Shown in pieces: positions 33,251-43,870 of a DNA stretch of 64,000 nt. This DNA comes from Bacteroidales bacterium UBA5206 (GTDB lineage: Bacteria; Bacteroidota; Bacteroidia; Bacteroidales; Tenuifilaceae). Every line of letters begins with the position of its first letter. The first letter of the stretch is position 1. The DNA lies in NCBI GenBank assembly GCA_002412705.1, contig DHVO01000089.1, positions 8,147-72,146 of the forward strand, read 5' to 3'. Under the pieces are notes generated by a model. The model was not told the origin of the DNA and did not search any database. It was given only the letters and a program-made list of their open reading frames with translations. A program made the position numbers and the translations under genes.

Positions 33251-34414
33251 ATGCGAAAATTAGCACTCATTGGTTTTATTGTTATATGCGCTGTTGCTAA
33301 AGGCCAAACAAATTTTCTTATTTCTAAGTATTTCTCTTCTGGAAATATTTCTGAGGCGATATGGATTAAGGTAATTAACAATGATACCATATACCATGGA
33401 CCTTACACTAGTTACTACCCAGAGGGGAAAGTAATGCAGGAAGGTTTTTACTATGAGGGGGCTCCCGATAGTATATGGCTTACCTACCATCGCTTTGGAG
33501 CGAGGAAATCCATGTTTACATTTAAGAAAGGGTTACGTTCTGGCGAATTTAAGTTTTGGTATGAGGCAGGGGGGCTATACCAACATGGCTACTACCAAAA
33601 CGATTTACTCAATGGAACTTTAGTTACATACCATCAGAATGGCATCGTTGATTCCGAGTCTAACTATTTGAATGGTGTCCTTAACGGTTCAAGCACTGTG
33701 TATAGTAGTGAAGGGATAGTAAGGCTTAAACTGAGCTATGTAAACGGATTGGAAGATGGACCTTGGGAATCCTTTTTTGAAACAGGAGAGCTTAATTATA
33801 AGGGGCAGAAAAAGGAGGGGCGCTTTGTTGATACCCTGTATACTTTTTACAAAAACGGGCAAGTTCAGCGTAAGGCATACTATAATAATGGTATAATAAT
33901 AGGCTCAATGATAGGGTACTATCCAGATGGAACTATAATGAATACCATGACATATAGTAATGGTGAAATATCGGGAGTCTATTCATCCTTTTATCCCAAT
34001 GGAGGCGTTGCCGAGATGGGGAATTATGCCAATAGTAAACGGAATGGGTTATGGAAAAGTTATTTCCCTAGTGGTGCCGTAAATAGTTATGGCAATTTTG
34101 TTAACGATTCGCTTGATGGCCTATGGACTGTTCTATATGAGAATGGAGGCTTAAGACAGAAAGGTTTCTATGTAAGTGGCAACAAAATGGGGGAGTGGCA
34201 ATTCTATAATAGTAGCGGACAATTTGTTATGCAAGGGTTTTACTGGGATGGTTTGCCAGAAAATGTTTGGACTATCTTCTATCAAAATGGTAGAATTGCG
34301 GGGAGAGTAGCATTTATGCGAGGTAGGCAAATAGGTGCAGCATATCTTTATAGCGAAGAGGGGTTGATTAATAAAACCTTACATTTCAAAATTCCAGAGA
34401 ACTTTTCGAAGTAG
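33251..34414 (+). CDS. Secreted MORN/YwqK-repeat protein
   Basis: 387 residues with a signal peptide cleaved near AKGQ, then about 14 repeats of roughly 23 residues with the pattern Y-x-N-G-x5-G-x-Y-x3-G-x3-G-x-W (for example YYPEGKVMQEGFYYEGAPDS and YFPSGAVNSYGNFVNDSLDG). Such repeats are annotated as MORN or YwqK-antitoxin-like; in Bacteroidota they are common in secreted proteins and do not imply a toxin partner. It forms a beta-solenoid-like surface or periplasmic protein. It is probably co-transcribed with the upstream chaperone and ends at an 18-bp terminator stem. Confidence 0.85.
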   Translation: MRKLALIGFIVICAVAKGQTNFLISKYFSSGNISEAIWIKVINNDTIYHGPYTSYYPEGKVMQEGFYYEGAPDSIWLTYHRFGARKSMFTFKKGLRSGEFKFWYEAGGLYQHGYYQNDLLNGTLVTYHQNGIVDSESNYLNGVLNGSSTVYSSEGIVRLKLSYVNGLEDGPWESFFETGELNYKGQKKEGRFVDTLYTFYKNGQVQRKAYYNNGIIIGSMIGYYPDGTIMNTMTYSNGEISGVYSSFYPNGGVAEMGNYANSKRNGLWKSYFPSGAVNSYGNFVNDSLDGLWTVLYENGGLRQKGFYVSGNKMGEWQFYNSSGQFVMQGFYWDGLPENVWTIFYQNGRIAGRVAFMRGRQIGAAYLYSEEGLINKTLHFKIPENFSK

Positions 34415-34434
34415 ATTATATATACTGTTATCAC

Positions 34435-34476
34435 AAAAAACGAGAGGCTGTCCAAATAGACAGCCTCTCGTTTTTT
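34435..34476. terminator. Bidirectional intrinsic terminator
   Basis: An 18-bp perfect stem with CGAGAGGCTGTC on one arm, A6 and T6 flanks and a 6-base loop, between the convergent MORN-repeat gene and gyrB. Confidence 0.95.
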
Positions 34477-34505
34477 ATCTTGTCCTATATAGGAGGGAAA
34501 GCTCC

Positions 34506-36485
<1,980 letters not shown>

Positions 36486-36513
36486 TTATTATTCTAAATC
36501 CAATCAATTACCT

Positions 36514-36530
36514 GCCGATTAAAAATCGGC
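36514..36530 (-). other. Hairpin in gyrB leader
   Basis: GCCGATT and AATCGGC form a perfect 7-bp stem with a 3-base loop in the presumed gyrB leader, 32-48 bases before the ATG. There is no U-run; its role is unknown. Confidence 0.4.
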
Positions 36531-36591
36531 TAAGGATGTAATTGATAAGTTGTTGATTATCAAAAGGAGTGCACTTGATTAGCGCATCCAT

Positions 36592-36599
36592 CAAAGATA
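36592..36599 (-). promoter_or_regulatory. -7 element TATCTTTG upstream of gyrB
   Basis: On the minus strand TATCTTTG matches TAnnTTTG exactly, about 110 bases before the gyrB ATG. The -33 position lacks TTTG and is instead covered by an inverted repeat. Confidence 0.6.
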
Positions 36600-36606
36600 G
36601 CAATAA

Positions 36607-36623
36607 AATCGAATTTTTCGATT
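36607..36623. promoter_or_regulatory. Inverted repeat AATCGAA-TTT-TTCGATT at gyrB -33 region
   Basis: Perfect 7-bp arms with a 3-base centre, beginning 8 bases upstream of the -7 element and so covering the -33 position. A candidate operator by location. Confidence 0.45.
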
Positions 36624-36647
36624 CTATTTTTCTGTGTTTTTACTAAC

Positions 36648-36685
36648 AAAAAAGCCTGATTAGTAGAGTCTAATCAGGCTTTTTT
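36648..36685 (-). terminator. Intrinsic terminator after outer-membrane barrel gene
   Basis: A 16-bp perfect stem (AAAAAAGCCTGATTAG and its complement) with a 6-base loop and T6, 19 bases after the stop of the minus-strand barrel gene. Confidence 0.93.
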
Positions 36686-36703
36686 GATGGATGGCACTAC
36701 CAG

Positions 36704-38392
36704 CTAAAAAGCGTAGCTTACTCCAGCCATAATATTGAACCTCTGCATTGGGTAACGGTAGTAGTGTGAATACTTTGATGCCGCTATGTTATTAATGTCA
36801 AGAAATGCACCTAAACGCCTATTGTAGTTGTACTGTAGGCCTATGTTTACATCAACTAAACCGTTTAGCTCTGTGATAGGATTAGCGATGTCGGCAGTTT
36901 TCGCAAATCGTTTCCCTTCGGCAATGATATCAAAGTTTACAAGTATTTTATCGCGTAGGTTATACCTAACAGATAGCTGTCCCTCTAGTTCTGGCTTGTG
37001 CCAAGGTTTCTCTAGTTCCTTCATCTTGAACGATTGGTACTGTCCCTTAAGAAAGAAACTTAGGCTGCTTGATGCCGCTATGGTTAGCTCTCCAACAAAT
37101 CGGGTTTGTGTTACGTTGTCGGTTTCAACATCAAAGCGGTTAAATAGCGGGTTGGTTGGGTCTATAGATGTGTTTACGTAAAAGTACATGCTATCGACAA
37201 TGGAGTAGCTAGCAAAGGCGTTGTATGAAACGTTTGAACTGAAATTTCCCTTTACGCCGCCCACTAGGTTCATTTTATGGTTGGTGTTGAACACATCGAT
37301 ACCTGGAACAACCCATGGATTCTCATTAAGAATCTTATCGTAGGAGTTCTCTTCTAATCGGCCCGACATCTCTACGTAGGGTATTAGGTAATGGCTAATA
37401 ATATCGTACGATAGGTGAGCGATAGGGTAGAAGAAGGTGTTCTTTTGGTAGGAGTTGGCATCGTATAGGTACTGAACTCCAGCTTTAACGCGCCATTGTT
37501 CGCCAAAAAGACCTATCCAAGGTGAGAATTTGATTATTGTATTGTTGATTGAATCTAGTTTCTCATTCTTGGCAATATGCTTAATGGATAGGTCAAGGCC
37601 CACTCGCTCTGTTTTAAAAAACTTATCGGCGCTGACGTTAATTCCAATGGTGTTTTGCTGCATGCTAAAGTTGTCGGCAAAGTACCTGAAGTTGCTGGAT
37701 ACGGCGTAGTTGTAGTGGGTAGAATCGGTATGGGTTGAGTGGTACCCTAACGCCGCATCAAGTTGGTTAAACTTCTGCTTGCTATCCTGATTGTTTAAAT
37801 CGGCAGTTGGGCTTGAGGTATCGTAACCGTAGTAGGTAAATCCCTTGTTGTTATACTCAAGGTCGCCCCATAGAAGCGAGTTGCTAAATATCCTTTTCCC
37901 AAACAGGTTGATTGCGGTGCGGCTGTAATCGGCATCGCTTTTAACTCCGTTATCTAGCTTTATTTTACCAAAGGATGATTTGTGCTTTAGCCAGCCACCA
38001 AACACGTTATTGTTGCTTCTAAGCTGGTTTACGTATAGCTCAGCCAGTGGCGATGTGTATGTACCAATTCCTAGTCGTACGTATCCCATGCGAAGCTTAC
38101 TTTGCGGCTCGGCAACCATTCTGGCAGGGGTAATGGGATCTACCCGTAACCCTGGAATCATAGGTCTTGACGCTAGGGTATAGGTGAACTTGGGTACTAT
38201 TTTTAGCGTGTCCTGCACCCTTGGCATTTGGTTTAGCTTAAAAGCATCGGATATAGTTGGTTCGTAAGGTCTTACAACCTGAACCTGCTTTGTGAGCTTG
38301 TCGTCCTGAGCCGATGAGGCAAAGGTGCCTAAAACAAAGGCCGTTGCTAAAATGCTTTGTAGTATGTGTGCTGTAGATAATTTCAATTGCAT
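36704..38392 (-). CDS. Outer-membrane beta-barrel protein (TonB-receptor-like)
   Basis: 562 residues. A signal peptide ends at FASSAQ. The mature N-terminus (DDKLTKQVQVVRPYEPTISDAFK) is a short conserved periplasmic segment without a plug domain, and the rest is a series of amphipathic strands ending in the aromatic C-terminal residue of SYAF, the usual insertion signal for the Bam complex. It starts 26 bases after a 1024-aa TPR protein gene, so the two probably form an operon and a complex. The pair appears widespread in Bacteroidota; its exact function is unknown. Confidence 0.78.
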   Translation of the reverse strand: MQLKLSTAHILQSILATAFVLGTFASSAQDDKLTKQVQVVRPYEPTISDAFKLNQMPRVQDTLKIVPKFTYTLASRPMIPGLRVDPITPARMVAEPQSKLRMGYVRLGIGTYTSPLAELYVNQLRSNNNVFGGWLKHKSSFGKIKLDNGVKSDADYSRTAINLFGKRIFSNSLLWGDLEYNNKGFTYYGYDTSSPTADLNNQDSKQKFNQLDAALGYHSTHTDSTHYNYAVSSNFRYFADNFSMQQNTIGINVSADKFFKTERVGLDLSIKHIAKNEKLDSINNTIIKFSPWIGLFGEQWRVKAGVQYLYDANSYQKNTFFYPIAHLSYDIISHYLIPYVEMSGRLEENSYDKILNENPWVVPGIDVFNTNHKMNLVGGVKGNFSSNVSYNAFASYSIVDSMYFYVNTSIDPTNPLFNRFDVETDNVTQTRFVGELTIAASSSLSFFLKGQYQSFKMKELEKPWHKPELEGQLSVRYNLRDKILVNFDIIAEGKRFAKTADIANPITELNGLVDVNIGLQYNYNRRLGAFLDINNIAASKYSHYYRYPMQRFNIMAGVSYAF

Positions 38393-38418
38393 GGCTTAAT
38401 GGATTTGTAACCCGTAGC

Positions 38419-41400
38419 TTATTCTTTAAACTTAATTTCGATGGTATCGGACTTTGACGCTGCTTGCTTATCCTTTTCGGTTTTAACTAGCTCGTTTAGC
38501 TTGTTTGTTGCTTCGTCTATAATTCCATCTGTTGTGTTGCTATACCCATCTAAAACGCTTTGTAGCGTTGCTTTTGCTTGGAAAAAGTCATCCTTGTCGG
38601 CATAGATATCGGCAAGGATTATAAAGCTTTTTGCCAGCCAGTATTGGTGAGGCGTGTTTACCTCAGCAAAGCTGAATACTTCGGCCTCGGCCTTATCTAA
38701 TTTCCCTTGCTGGCGAAGTATGCTTGCCATTAGGTATCTCGACTCTGCTCCTTCAAGCGTTTTGGGTGCTCTGGCAACAGTTGCAAACTGGTCGAAAGCT
38801 TCGGATATTTGACCTAATGCAATGTGCGATTTGGCCATCTTGAATCGGGCTTCGCGCTCCTGCTCCTCGGCAAGTTTATCGGAGCTTAGAACTTTTGCAG
38901 CCGCTAAAATAACATCGTTGTGGCGCTCAAGTGCAAATGCAGCCCTTAGCTTACCAATGCGCGCTTCTAGAAGGTTGTTTTTTATTTCGGCTAAGCCCTC
39001 AAGTAAATCGTAGGTTTCATATGCCTCTGCAAACTTGTTTTGCGAAAGGTAAATTCTTGATGCGCTAAGCAGTGCCTGCTCTGTGAAATCATTCTTAGGC
39101 TTTTGAATCACGTAAATAAGGTTCTCTAGCGCTTTGTCGTTTTGCCCTTCGCGCAGCTGGCAATCGGCAAGGTAGAATGATGCGTTAAGTGTAAAGTTTC
39201 CTTTGGGGTACTCTGCAAGGTAACTTGTAAAGCCAGTTGACGATTTGCTGCAGTTCCCTTCCATGTATAGCTTTTCTGCGGCAATATAGGTTAGCGAGTC
39301 CTTCTCGGCAATGCTGATATTGGCAAAGCTACCCAGCTGCCCAGCATAGCTGAAGTAGGAGTTAACATCGCCCTTATCAACATAAATATTTCTAATGCCT
39401 GTTAGTGCGTTTTTAGCCTCCGATGTTCCAGGGTACTGCTCAACAACCCTTTTGTATAGTCCCATGGCAGAGTCGGATAGCTCATTATTGTAGGCCAGTA
39501 GCCCAAGTTGAACTAGCGATTTTACGTGGTAGCTGCTGCTTGAGTAATCGTGTACAATTTGGCTGTAGTACTTGGCCGCCTCTTGGGGCTGATTTAGTAT
39601 GATATTGCTTTCGGCAATCTCAAAAAGCGCATCGTCAAGGTAGCTGGACTCAGGGTACTTTTCGAGCAGAGCGATAAGCGTTTCAATTTTCTTTTGAGGG
39701 CGCTCAACCAAGCCGAATGAGAATGCCTTTTGGAACATGGCATAATCACCATCGAGGGTGTTAACGGTTATAGCCTTGTCGTAGTAGTCTATAGCCACCC
39801 AGTAACGGCGCTGGATAAAGTAGCTGTCGCCCGTCCTGTTGTGCGCATCGCCAAGCATTGGTGTGGCTTCCTTGGCGCTTATGTCGGCGTACTTACGGAA
39901 CCACACAATGGCATCGTCGTACTTTTTCTGCTTAAAGTTGGCATAGCCTAAGTTGTAGTGGGCTATTTTGTACTCTGGTAGCTCAAAGGAGCCTGCGGTG
40001 AGGATAAACTCATTGTAATCCTTAGCAGCAGCCTCAAAGTTACCCATGCGGTAGTTGGCTTCTGCTTTCCAGTATAGCGCCTGCGCCATAAGGATTCTAT
40101 TGTACTCAGGGAACTTTAGTGAGAGGTCAAACTTCTCAATAGCCTCTTGGTAGCTAAGGTTCTGGAATAGCTCAATTCCCCTAAAGAACGCTACTCGCTG
40201 GTAGGCGCCACGGGTGTTGGCATCCTTATTCCTAATCTTTTCTAAGGATATTAATGCATCCTTGTAATTCTTAGTGTTTGAGTAGGCTAGAACAAGGTAA
40301 TTGTAGGCCTCGTCGGTTCTAGGGCTATCCGGATATTGCTCTATGTACTCCCTAAAGGCATCAATGGCCTCGTTAAAGGGGGAGTAGAACATCTCGTAGG
40401 TGATTTTGGCGAAGTTAAATAGCGCATCCTCCTTAATAACAGGGTCGAAAGTGCTTTTTGAGGCCATGCCAAAAGCCTGACGCGCCTTGTTCTTGTCGTT
40501 TTGCTTAAGGTAGCAATCGGCTAGGTGATAGTAGGCGTTTTGGCTAAGGCTATCGTCCTCGGTTGAAACCCTTTCTAGGTTCTGAGCAGCTTTCTCAAAA
40601 TCGGAGTTCCTATAGTATGTAAAACCAATTATGTAGTAGTCTGACCGGGAAATCGATTGTGATTTCTCTGTGTACTTCTCAAAGTAGCTTGCAGCCTCGG
40701 CATATTTTCTAAGGTGAAAGTAGGATTCTCCTATTAGCCTAGCAATTTCAGGCGCTCTTTTGGGTGATGCCGATTCCAGTAGCTCTGGTGCATACTCTAC
40801 AACCTTTTGGTAGTTCTGCTGTAGGTAGTGAATGTGGGTTATGTAGTATGGGACTAATGGAGCAAACGTTTCGTCATCGCTTAGCTTGGTAAAACCTTTG
40901 AGCGCAGTGGCAAAGTTCTTCTGCTCGTAGGCAATGTGCGAGTAGTAGTATGTTGCTGGCGATGCGTACTTGTTATCGGTATCCTTAATCTCAAAGAATA
41001 GCCTGCTGGCATCTTCCTTTTGGCCTAGGTTAAAGTAGCTGTAACCCAGCTTAAAGCTTAGCTCTGGCCTCAAATCCTTATGAATACCGTTCTTGTTAGT
41101 TCGTTTGAACCAGTAAACCGCCTTTTTATAGTCGCGTTCCATGTATCGTAGCTTACCCATTTGGAAGTAGGCTAGGTCAATCTTTTGGCTCTCGGGATAC
41201 TTTGCAATGAACTGGCCAATAAGATATTCGGCATCATTGTTAGTGAGCTCAATGGCGCACATGGCAAAGTAGAACTCGGCATCGGCCTTTTGTTGGCTAA
41301 CATCGGAGCCGAAATCGGCAACAGCCTTTTGAAACAGCTTTTGGGCTACTCCAAACTTTCCTTTTTCGTATAGGTTGAGCCCCTCTTTGTAGTTTTTATC

Positions 41401-41493
41401 TGCATTGGTGTAAATGCTGGATTCTTGAGCAAAGGCAGTGCCCATAAAAAGGCTCAGAACGATTAATGTGTTGGTTACTTTTTTTCGAAGCAT
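38419..41493 (-). CDS. Large periplasmic TPR protein
   Basis: 1024 residues from the ATG at 41493, which gives a signal peptide (MLRKKVTNTLIVLSLFMGTAFAQ); the frame extends 12 codons further up without need. It consists almost entirely of more than 20 TPR/Sel-like helical repeats of the BamD/YbgF kind (for example YFQMGKLRYMERDYKKAVYW and AYYHLADCYLKQNDKNKARQ). The C-terminal tail is charged (SKSDTIEIKFKE). It is likely a periplasmic scaffold for the barrel encoded downstream. A TAATTTTG -7 element lies about 35 bases upstream. Confidence 0.85.
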   Translation of the reverse strand: MLRKKVTNTLIVLSLFMGTAFAQESSIYTNADKNYKEGLNLYEKGKFGVAQKLFQKAVADFGSDVSQQKADAEFYFAMCAIELTNNDAEYLIGQFIAKYPESQKIDLAYFQMGKLRYMERDYKKAVYWFKRTNKNGIHKDLRPELSFKLGYSYFNLGQKEDASRLFFEIKDTDNKYASPATYYYSHIAYEQKNFATALKGFTKLSDDETFAPLVPYYITHIHYLQQNYQKVVEYAPELLESASPKRAPEIARLIGESYFHLRKYAEAASYFEKYTEKSQSISRSDYYIIGFTYYRNSDFEKAAQNLERVSTEDDSLSQNAYYHLADCYLKQNDKNKARQAFGMASKSTFDPVIKEDALFNFAKITYEMFYSPFNEAIDAFREYIEQYPDSPRTDEAYNYLVLAYSNTKNYKDALISLEKIRNKDANTRGAYQRVAFFRGIELFQNLSYQEAIEKFDLSLKFPEYNRILMAQALYWKAEANYRMGNFEAAAKDYNEFILTAGSFELPEYKIAHYNLGYANFKQKKYDDAIVWFRKYADISAKEATPMLGDAHNRTGDSYFIQRRYWVAIDYYDKAITVNTLDGDYAMFQKAFSFGLVERPQKKIETLIALLEKYPESSYLDDALFEIAESNIILNQPQEAAKYYSQIVHDYSSSSYHVKSLVQLGLLAYNNELSDSAMGLYKRVVEQYPGTSEAKNALTGIRNIYVDKGDVNSYFSYAGQLGSFANISIAEKDSLTYIAAEKLYMEGNCSKSSTGFTSYLAEYPKGNFTLNASFYLADCQLREGQNDKALENLIYVIQKPKNDFTEQALLSASRIYLSQNKFAEAYETYDLLEGLAEIKNNLLEARIGKLRAAFALERHNDVILAAAKVLSSDKLAEEQEREARFKMAKSHIALGQISEAFDQFATVARAPKTLEGAESRYLMASILRQQGKLDKAEAEVFSFAEVNTPHQYWLAKSFIILADIYADKDDFFQAKATLQSVLDGYSNTTDGIIDEATNKLNELVKTEKDKQAASKSDTIEIKFKE

Positions 41494-41526
41494 ACTGCGG
41501 GTTTTCAGTAAAATCGGATAAAAATA

Positions 41527-41534
41527 CAAAATTA
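41527..41534 (-). promoter_or_regulatory. -7 element TAATTTTG upstream of TPR gene
   Basis: Minus-strand TAATTTTG matches TAnnTTTG and lies 33-41 bases before the ATG at 41493. No TTTG is found at the -33 distance. Confidence 0.45.
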
Positions 41535-41736
41535 ATGGACGAAGGTAATAGCCTATTAGCTCTTTTTCTGATTATTTACATGTAGGCTTTTATACTCAAA
41601 ATAATGGTACAGAAATCCCTATTTGTTAATTCAAAGATACCTTTTGATTTCAAGAAACGCTTTGTATGCCGATAAATTGTAAACTGAACTTCTATTTACA
41701 TTAGAAATCAAAAAAAAGTAACGTATATTTATAGGT

Positions 41737-41753
41737 GCACACATTATGTGTGC
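41737..41753. promoter_or_regulatory. Inverted repeat GCACACA-TTA-TGTGTGC before pirin
   Basis: Perfect 7-bp arms with a 3-base centre, 36-52 bases upstream of the pirin ATG and just after a TATATTTA -7-like sequence. There is no U-run, so it looks more like an operator than a terminator. Confidence 0.45.
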
Positions 41754-41788
41754 GGCGATTTAAGCGTATAACACATTAAATATTAGAA

Positions 41789-42634
41789 ATGATATCATTA
41801 ATTCAACAATTCAAATCCCAGTTTGCCATGGAGGGAGCAGGGGTAAAACTTAAAAGGGTTTTCGCATTCACAAATACTTCAGATACCGATCCGTTTTTGC
41901 TTCTCGATCACTTTGGTTCCGATAACCCTGATGATTACCTCGCAGGTTTTCCATGGCATCCGCACAGGGGGATTGAGACGGTTACCTACATGCTAAAGGG
42001 AAAGGTGGAGCATGCCGATAGTTTAAAAAACGAAGGGACTATTGGTGCTGGCGATGTGCAGTGGATGACTGCGGGTAGCGGCATTGTGCATCAGGAAATG
42101 CCCAAGCCTGTTGATGGGCACATGGAGGGAATACAGCTTTGGCTAAACCTACCTGCATCGCATAAGATGATGCAACCCCGGTACCGTGAGATTAAGGCGG
42201 CATCAATACCCAAGGTTACTGGCACAGGCTCTACTGTTGCTGTAATTAGCGGTGAGTATAACGGGGTTAAGGGAAGCGCAGAGGAACTGGTTTTTCCTGT
42301 TGAATACTATCACGTTAGTTTGAATGCCGATGCAGTGGTTCAAGTTCCTGTAAAACAGTACAGCAAGATTATTGTGTATGTACTTGAGGGAAACTTAAAC
42401 ATACATGGCTTAAAAGATGCGTTAAGTGGCGGTAATGCTTATGTTTTGAGCGCAGATGAAACAATGGCATTTAGTGCTGGAAACGATTCTGCTCAATTCA
42501 TGGTAATGCTATCAAGTCCACTTAATGAGCCCATAGCATGGCGTGGCCCCATTGTAATGAATACCCAAAAGGAGCTTAATGATGCCTTTGAGGAGCTGTA
42601 CCAAGGGACTTTTTTAAAGGATAAGCCAGTGTAA
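41789..42634 (+). CDS. Pirin family protein
   Basis: 281 residues, a bicupin of the YhhW/pirin family. The four iron ligands are in place: His57 and His59 in WHPHRG, and His101 and Glu103 in VHQEMP. GSDNPDDYLAGFPWHPH, ETVTYMLKGKVEHADS and the C-terminal cupin (VYVLEGNLNIHG) fit. Some pirins have quercetin dioxygenase activity in vitro; the physiological role is open. Apparently monocistronic. Confidence 0.92.
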   Translation: MISLIQQFKSQFAMEGAGVKLKRVFAFTNTSDTDPFLLLDHFGSDNPDDYLAGFPWHPHRGIETVTYMLKGKVEHADSLKNEGTIGAGDVQWMTAGSGIVHQEMPKPVDGHMEGIQLWLNLPASHKMMQPRYREIKAASIPKVTGTGSTVAVISGEYNGVKGSAEELVFPVEYYHVSLNADAVVQVPVKQYSKIIVYVLEGNLNIHGLKDALSGGNAYVLSADETMAFSAGNDSAQFMVMLSSPLNEPIAWRGPIVMNTQKELNDAFEELYQGTFLKDKPV

Positions 42635-42739
42635 TATTTACAATATTGAAGCGTTATTTAAAGGCCTATTCCCTTATTGGAAATGGGCCTTTATAATGAT
42701 ATGTGGAAGAGTATAATTTAGTATAGTTTATAGTAGCAT

Positions 42740-43117
42740 ATGAAGGGGGATAGATTCTCTATATTAAAACGGCTTCACAGCTTTACGTATGCCTTTAACG
42801 GTTTACGAATTCTTTTTAAGGAGGAGCACAACGCTCGGATTCATTTAGTTGCAGCTATTTGCGCAATAGCTTTAGCAGGTGTGTTGAATGTCTCTGCTTT
42901 AGAGTGGGTTGCTATAACTATAGCTATAGGACTTGTAATTTCTCTTGAGGCGATGAACTCGGCAATTGAAAACTTGTCCGATTTTGTTTCTCCCAATAGG
43001 AATGACAATATTAAACGAGTAAAGGATATATCTGCAGCAGGTGTTCTTATTGCTTCCATTGCTGCTTTGGCAACAGGTTTGCTAATTTTTATTCCCAAAA
43101 TCATAGAGTTATGCTAA
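42740..43117 (+). CDS. Diacylglycerol/undecaprenol kinase family protein
   Basis: 125 residues with three TM helices. The family motif is clear: EAMNSAIENLSDFV (catalytic Glu and metal-binding Glu/Asn) followed by IKRVKDISAAGVLIASIAA. Small kinases of this type phosphorylate diacylglycerol or, in many bacteria, undecaprenol; the substrate cannot be decided here. The stop overlaps the next gene by 7 bases, so the two are coupled. Confidence 0.9.
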   Translation: MKGDRFSILKRLHSFTYAFNGLRILFKEEHNARIHLVAAICAIALAGVLNVSALEWVAITIAIGLVISLEAMNSAIENLSDFVSPNRNDNIKRVKDISAAGVLIASIAALATGLLIFIPKIIELC

Positions 43118-43773
43118 AGACTTTACGAGAATCTTCGCGTTTGAATGAGACCCTTTTCATGGCGGCATTATCCCTGTTCTGCTTTGGTGTTTCAATTTTT
43201 CGGTATGTATATTCCGATACCAAGGTGTTTCTGTTTCTTAATTGGAACCTTTTTCTTGCCTTTATCCCCTGGGCGTTATCAAGTGTAGTGGTAATTAAAC
43301 CTTCGTTAAAGAAATCGCGAGGTGTATTGTTCTTGTTGCTTGCAGCATGGTTGCTCTTCTTTCCTAATGCGCCTTATATTCTAACTGATTTGTTTCACCT
43401 TAGGCTGCGCTCTTCCATGCCTATTTGGTTTGACCTTATATTGATTCTCTCGTTTGCATGGACAGGTCTCCTTTTTGGATTCTTAAGTTTATTAGATATT
43501 GAACGAGTTTTACGCGATTTTGTAAAGCCAGTATATATCCCATTTATTTCTATTTTGCTTTTGTTTACAGGAAGTTTTGGCATTTACGTTGGGCGATTTC
43601 TTAGGTGGAATAGTTGGGATATCGTAGCTGAGCCTTTTAAACTATTCTATGATATTGGAGATAGATTTGTAAACCCATTTAACCACCCAAGAACATGGGG
43701 GATGACAATCTTTATGGGTATTTTCTTAAGCATAGTTTACTTTTCGTTTAGAATGGTAAAAAGGCGCAATTAG
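43111..43773 (+). CDS. DUF1361 membrane protein
   Basis: 220 residues, about six TM helices. Family blocks: LFFPNAPYILTDLFHL, the GSFGIYVGRFLRWNSWDI region and HPRTWGMTIFMG. The function of DUF1361 is unknown. The ATG overlaps the end of the lipid kinase gene (ATGCTAA), suggesting a linked membrane role. A long-loop terminator follows. Confidence 0.88.
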   Translation: MLKTLRESSRLNETLFMAALSLFCFGVSIFRYVYSDTKVFLFLNWNLFLAFIPWALSSVVVIKPSLKKSRGVLFLLLAAWLLFFPNAPYILTDLFHLRLRSSMPIWFDLILILSFAWTGLLFGFLSLLDIERVLRDFVKPVYIPFISILLLFTGSFGIYVGRFLRWNSWDIVAEPFKLFYDIGDRFVNPFNHPRTWGMTIFMGIFLSIVYFSFRMVKRRN

Positions 43774-43788
43774 GATTTTTTAAAATAT

Positions 43789-43836
43789 AAAACCGTTACG
43801 CATAAAGAGAATTACTTCCTTTAACGTAACGGTTTT
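43789..43836. terminator. Bidirectional intrinsic terminator with long loop
   Basis: A 12-bp perfect stem AAAACCGTTACG / CGTAACGGTTTT with a 24-base loop and a T6 run, between the convergent DUF1361 and copA genes. Confidence 0.85.
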
Positions 43837-43870
43837 TTACTTGTTAATACTTTTCTTGTGTGGCCGTTTT

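Noticed and set aside
33251..34414. Antitoxin of a YwqK toxin-antitoxin pair
   Set aside because: The repeats resemble YwqK, but the protein has a signal peptide and its neighbour is a chaperone-like gene, not a toxin.
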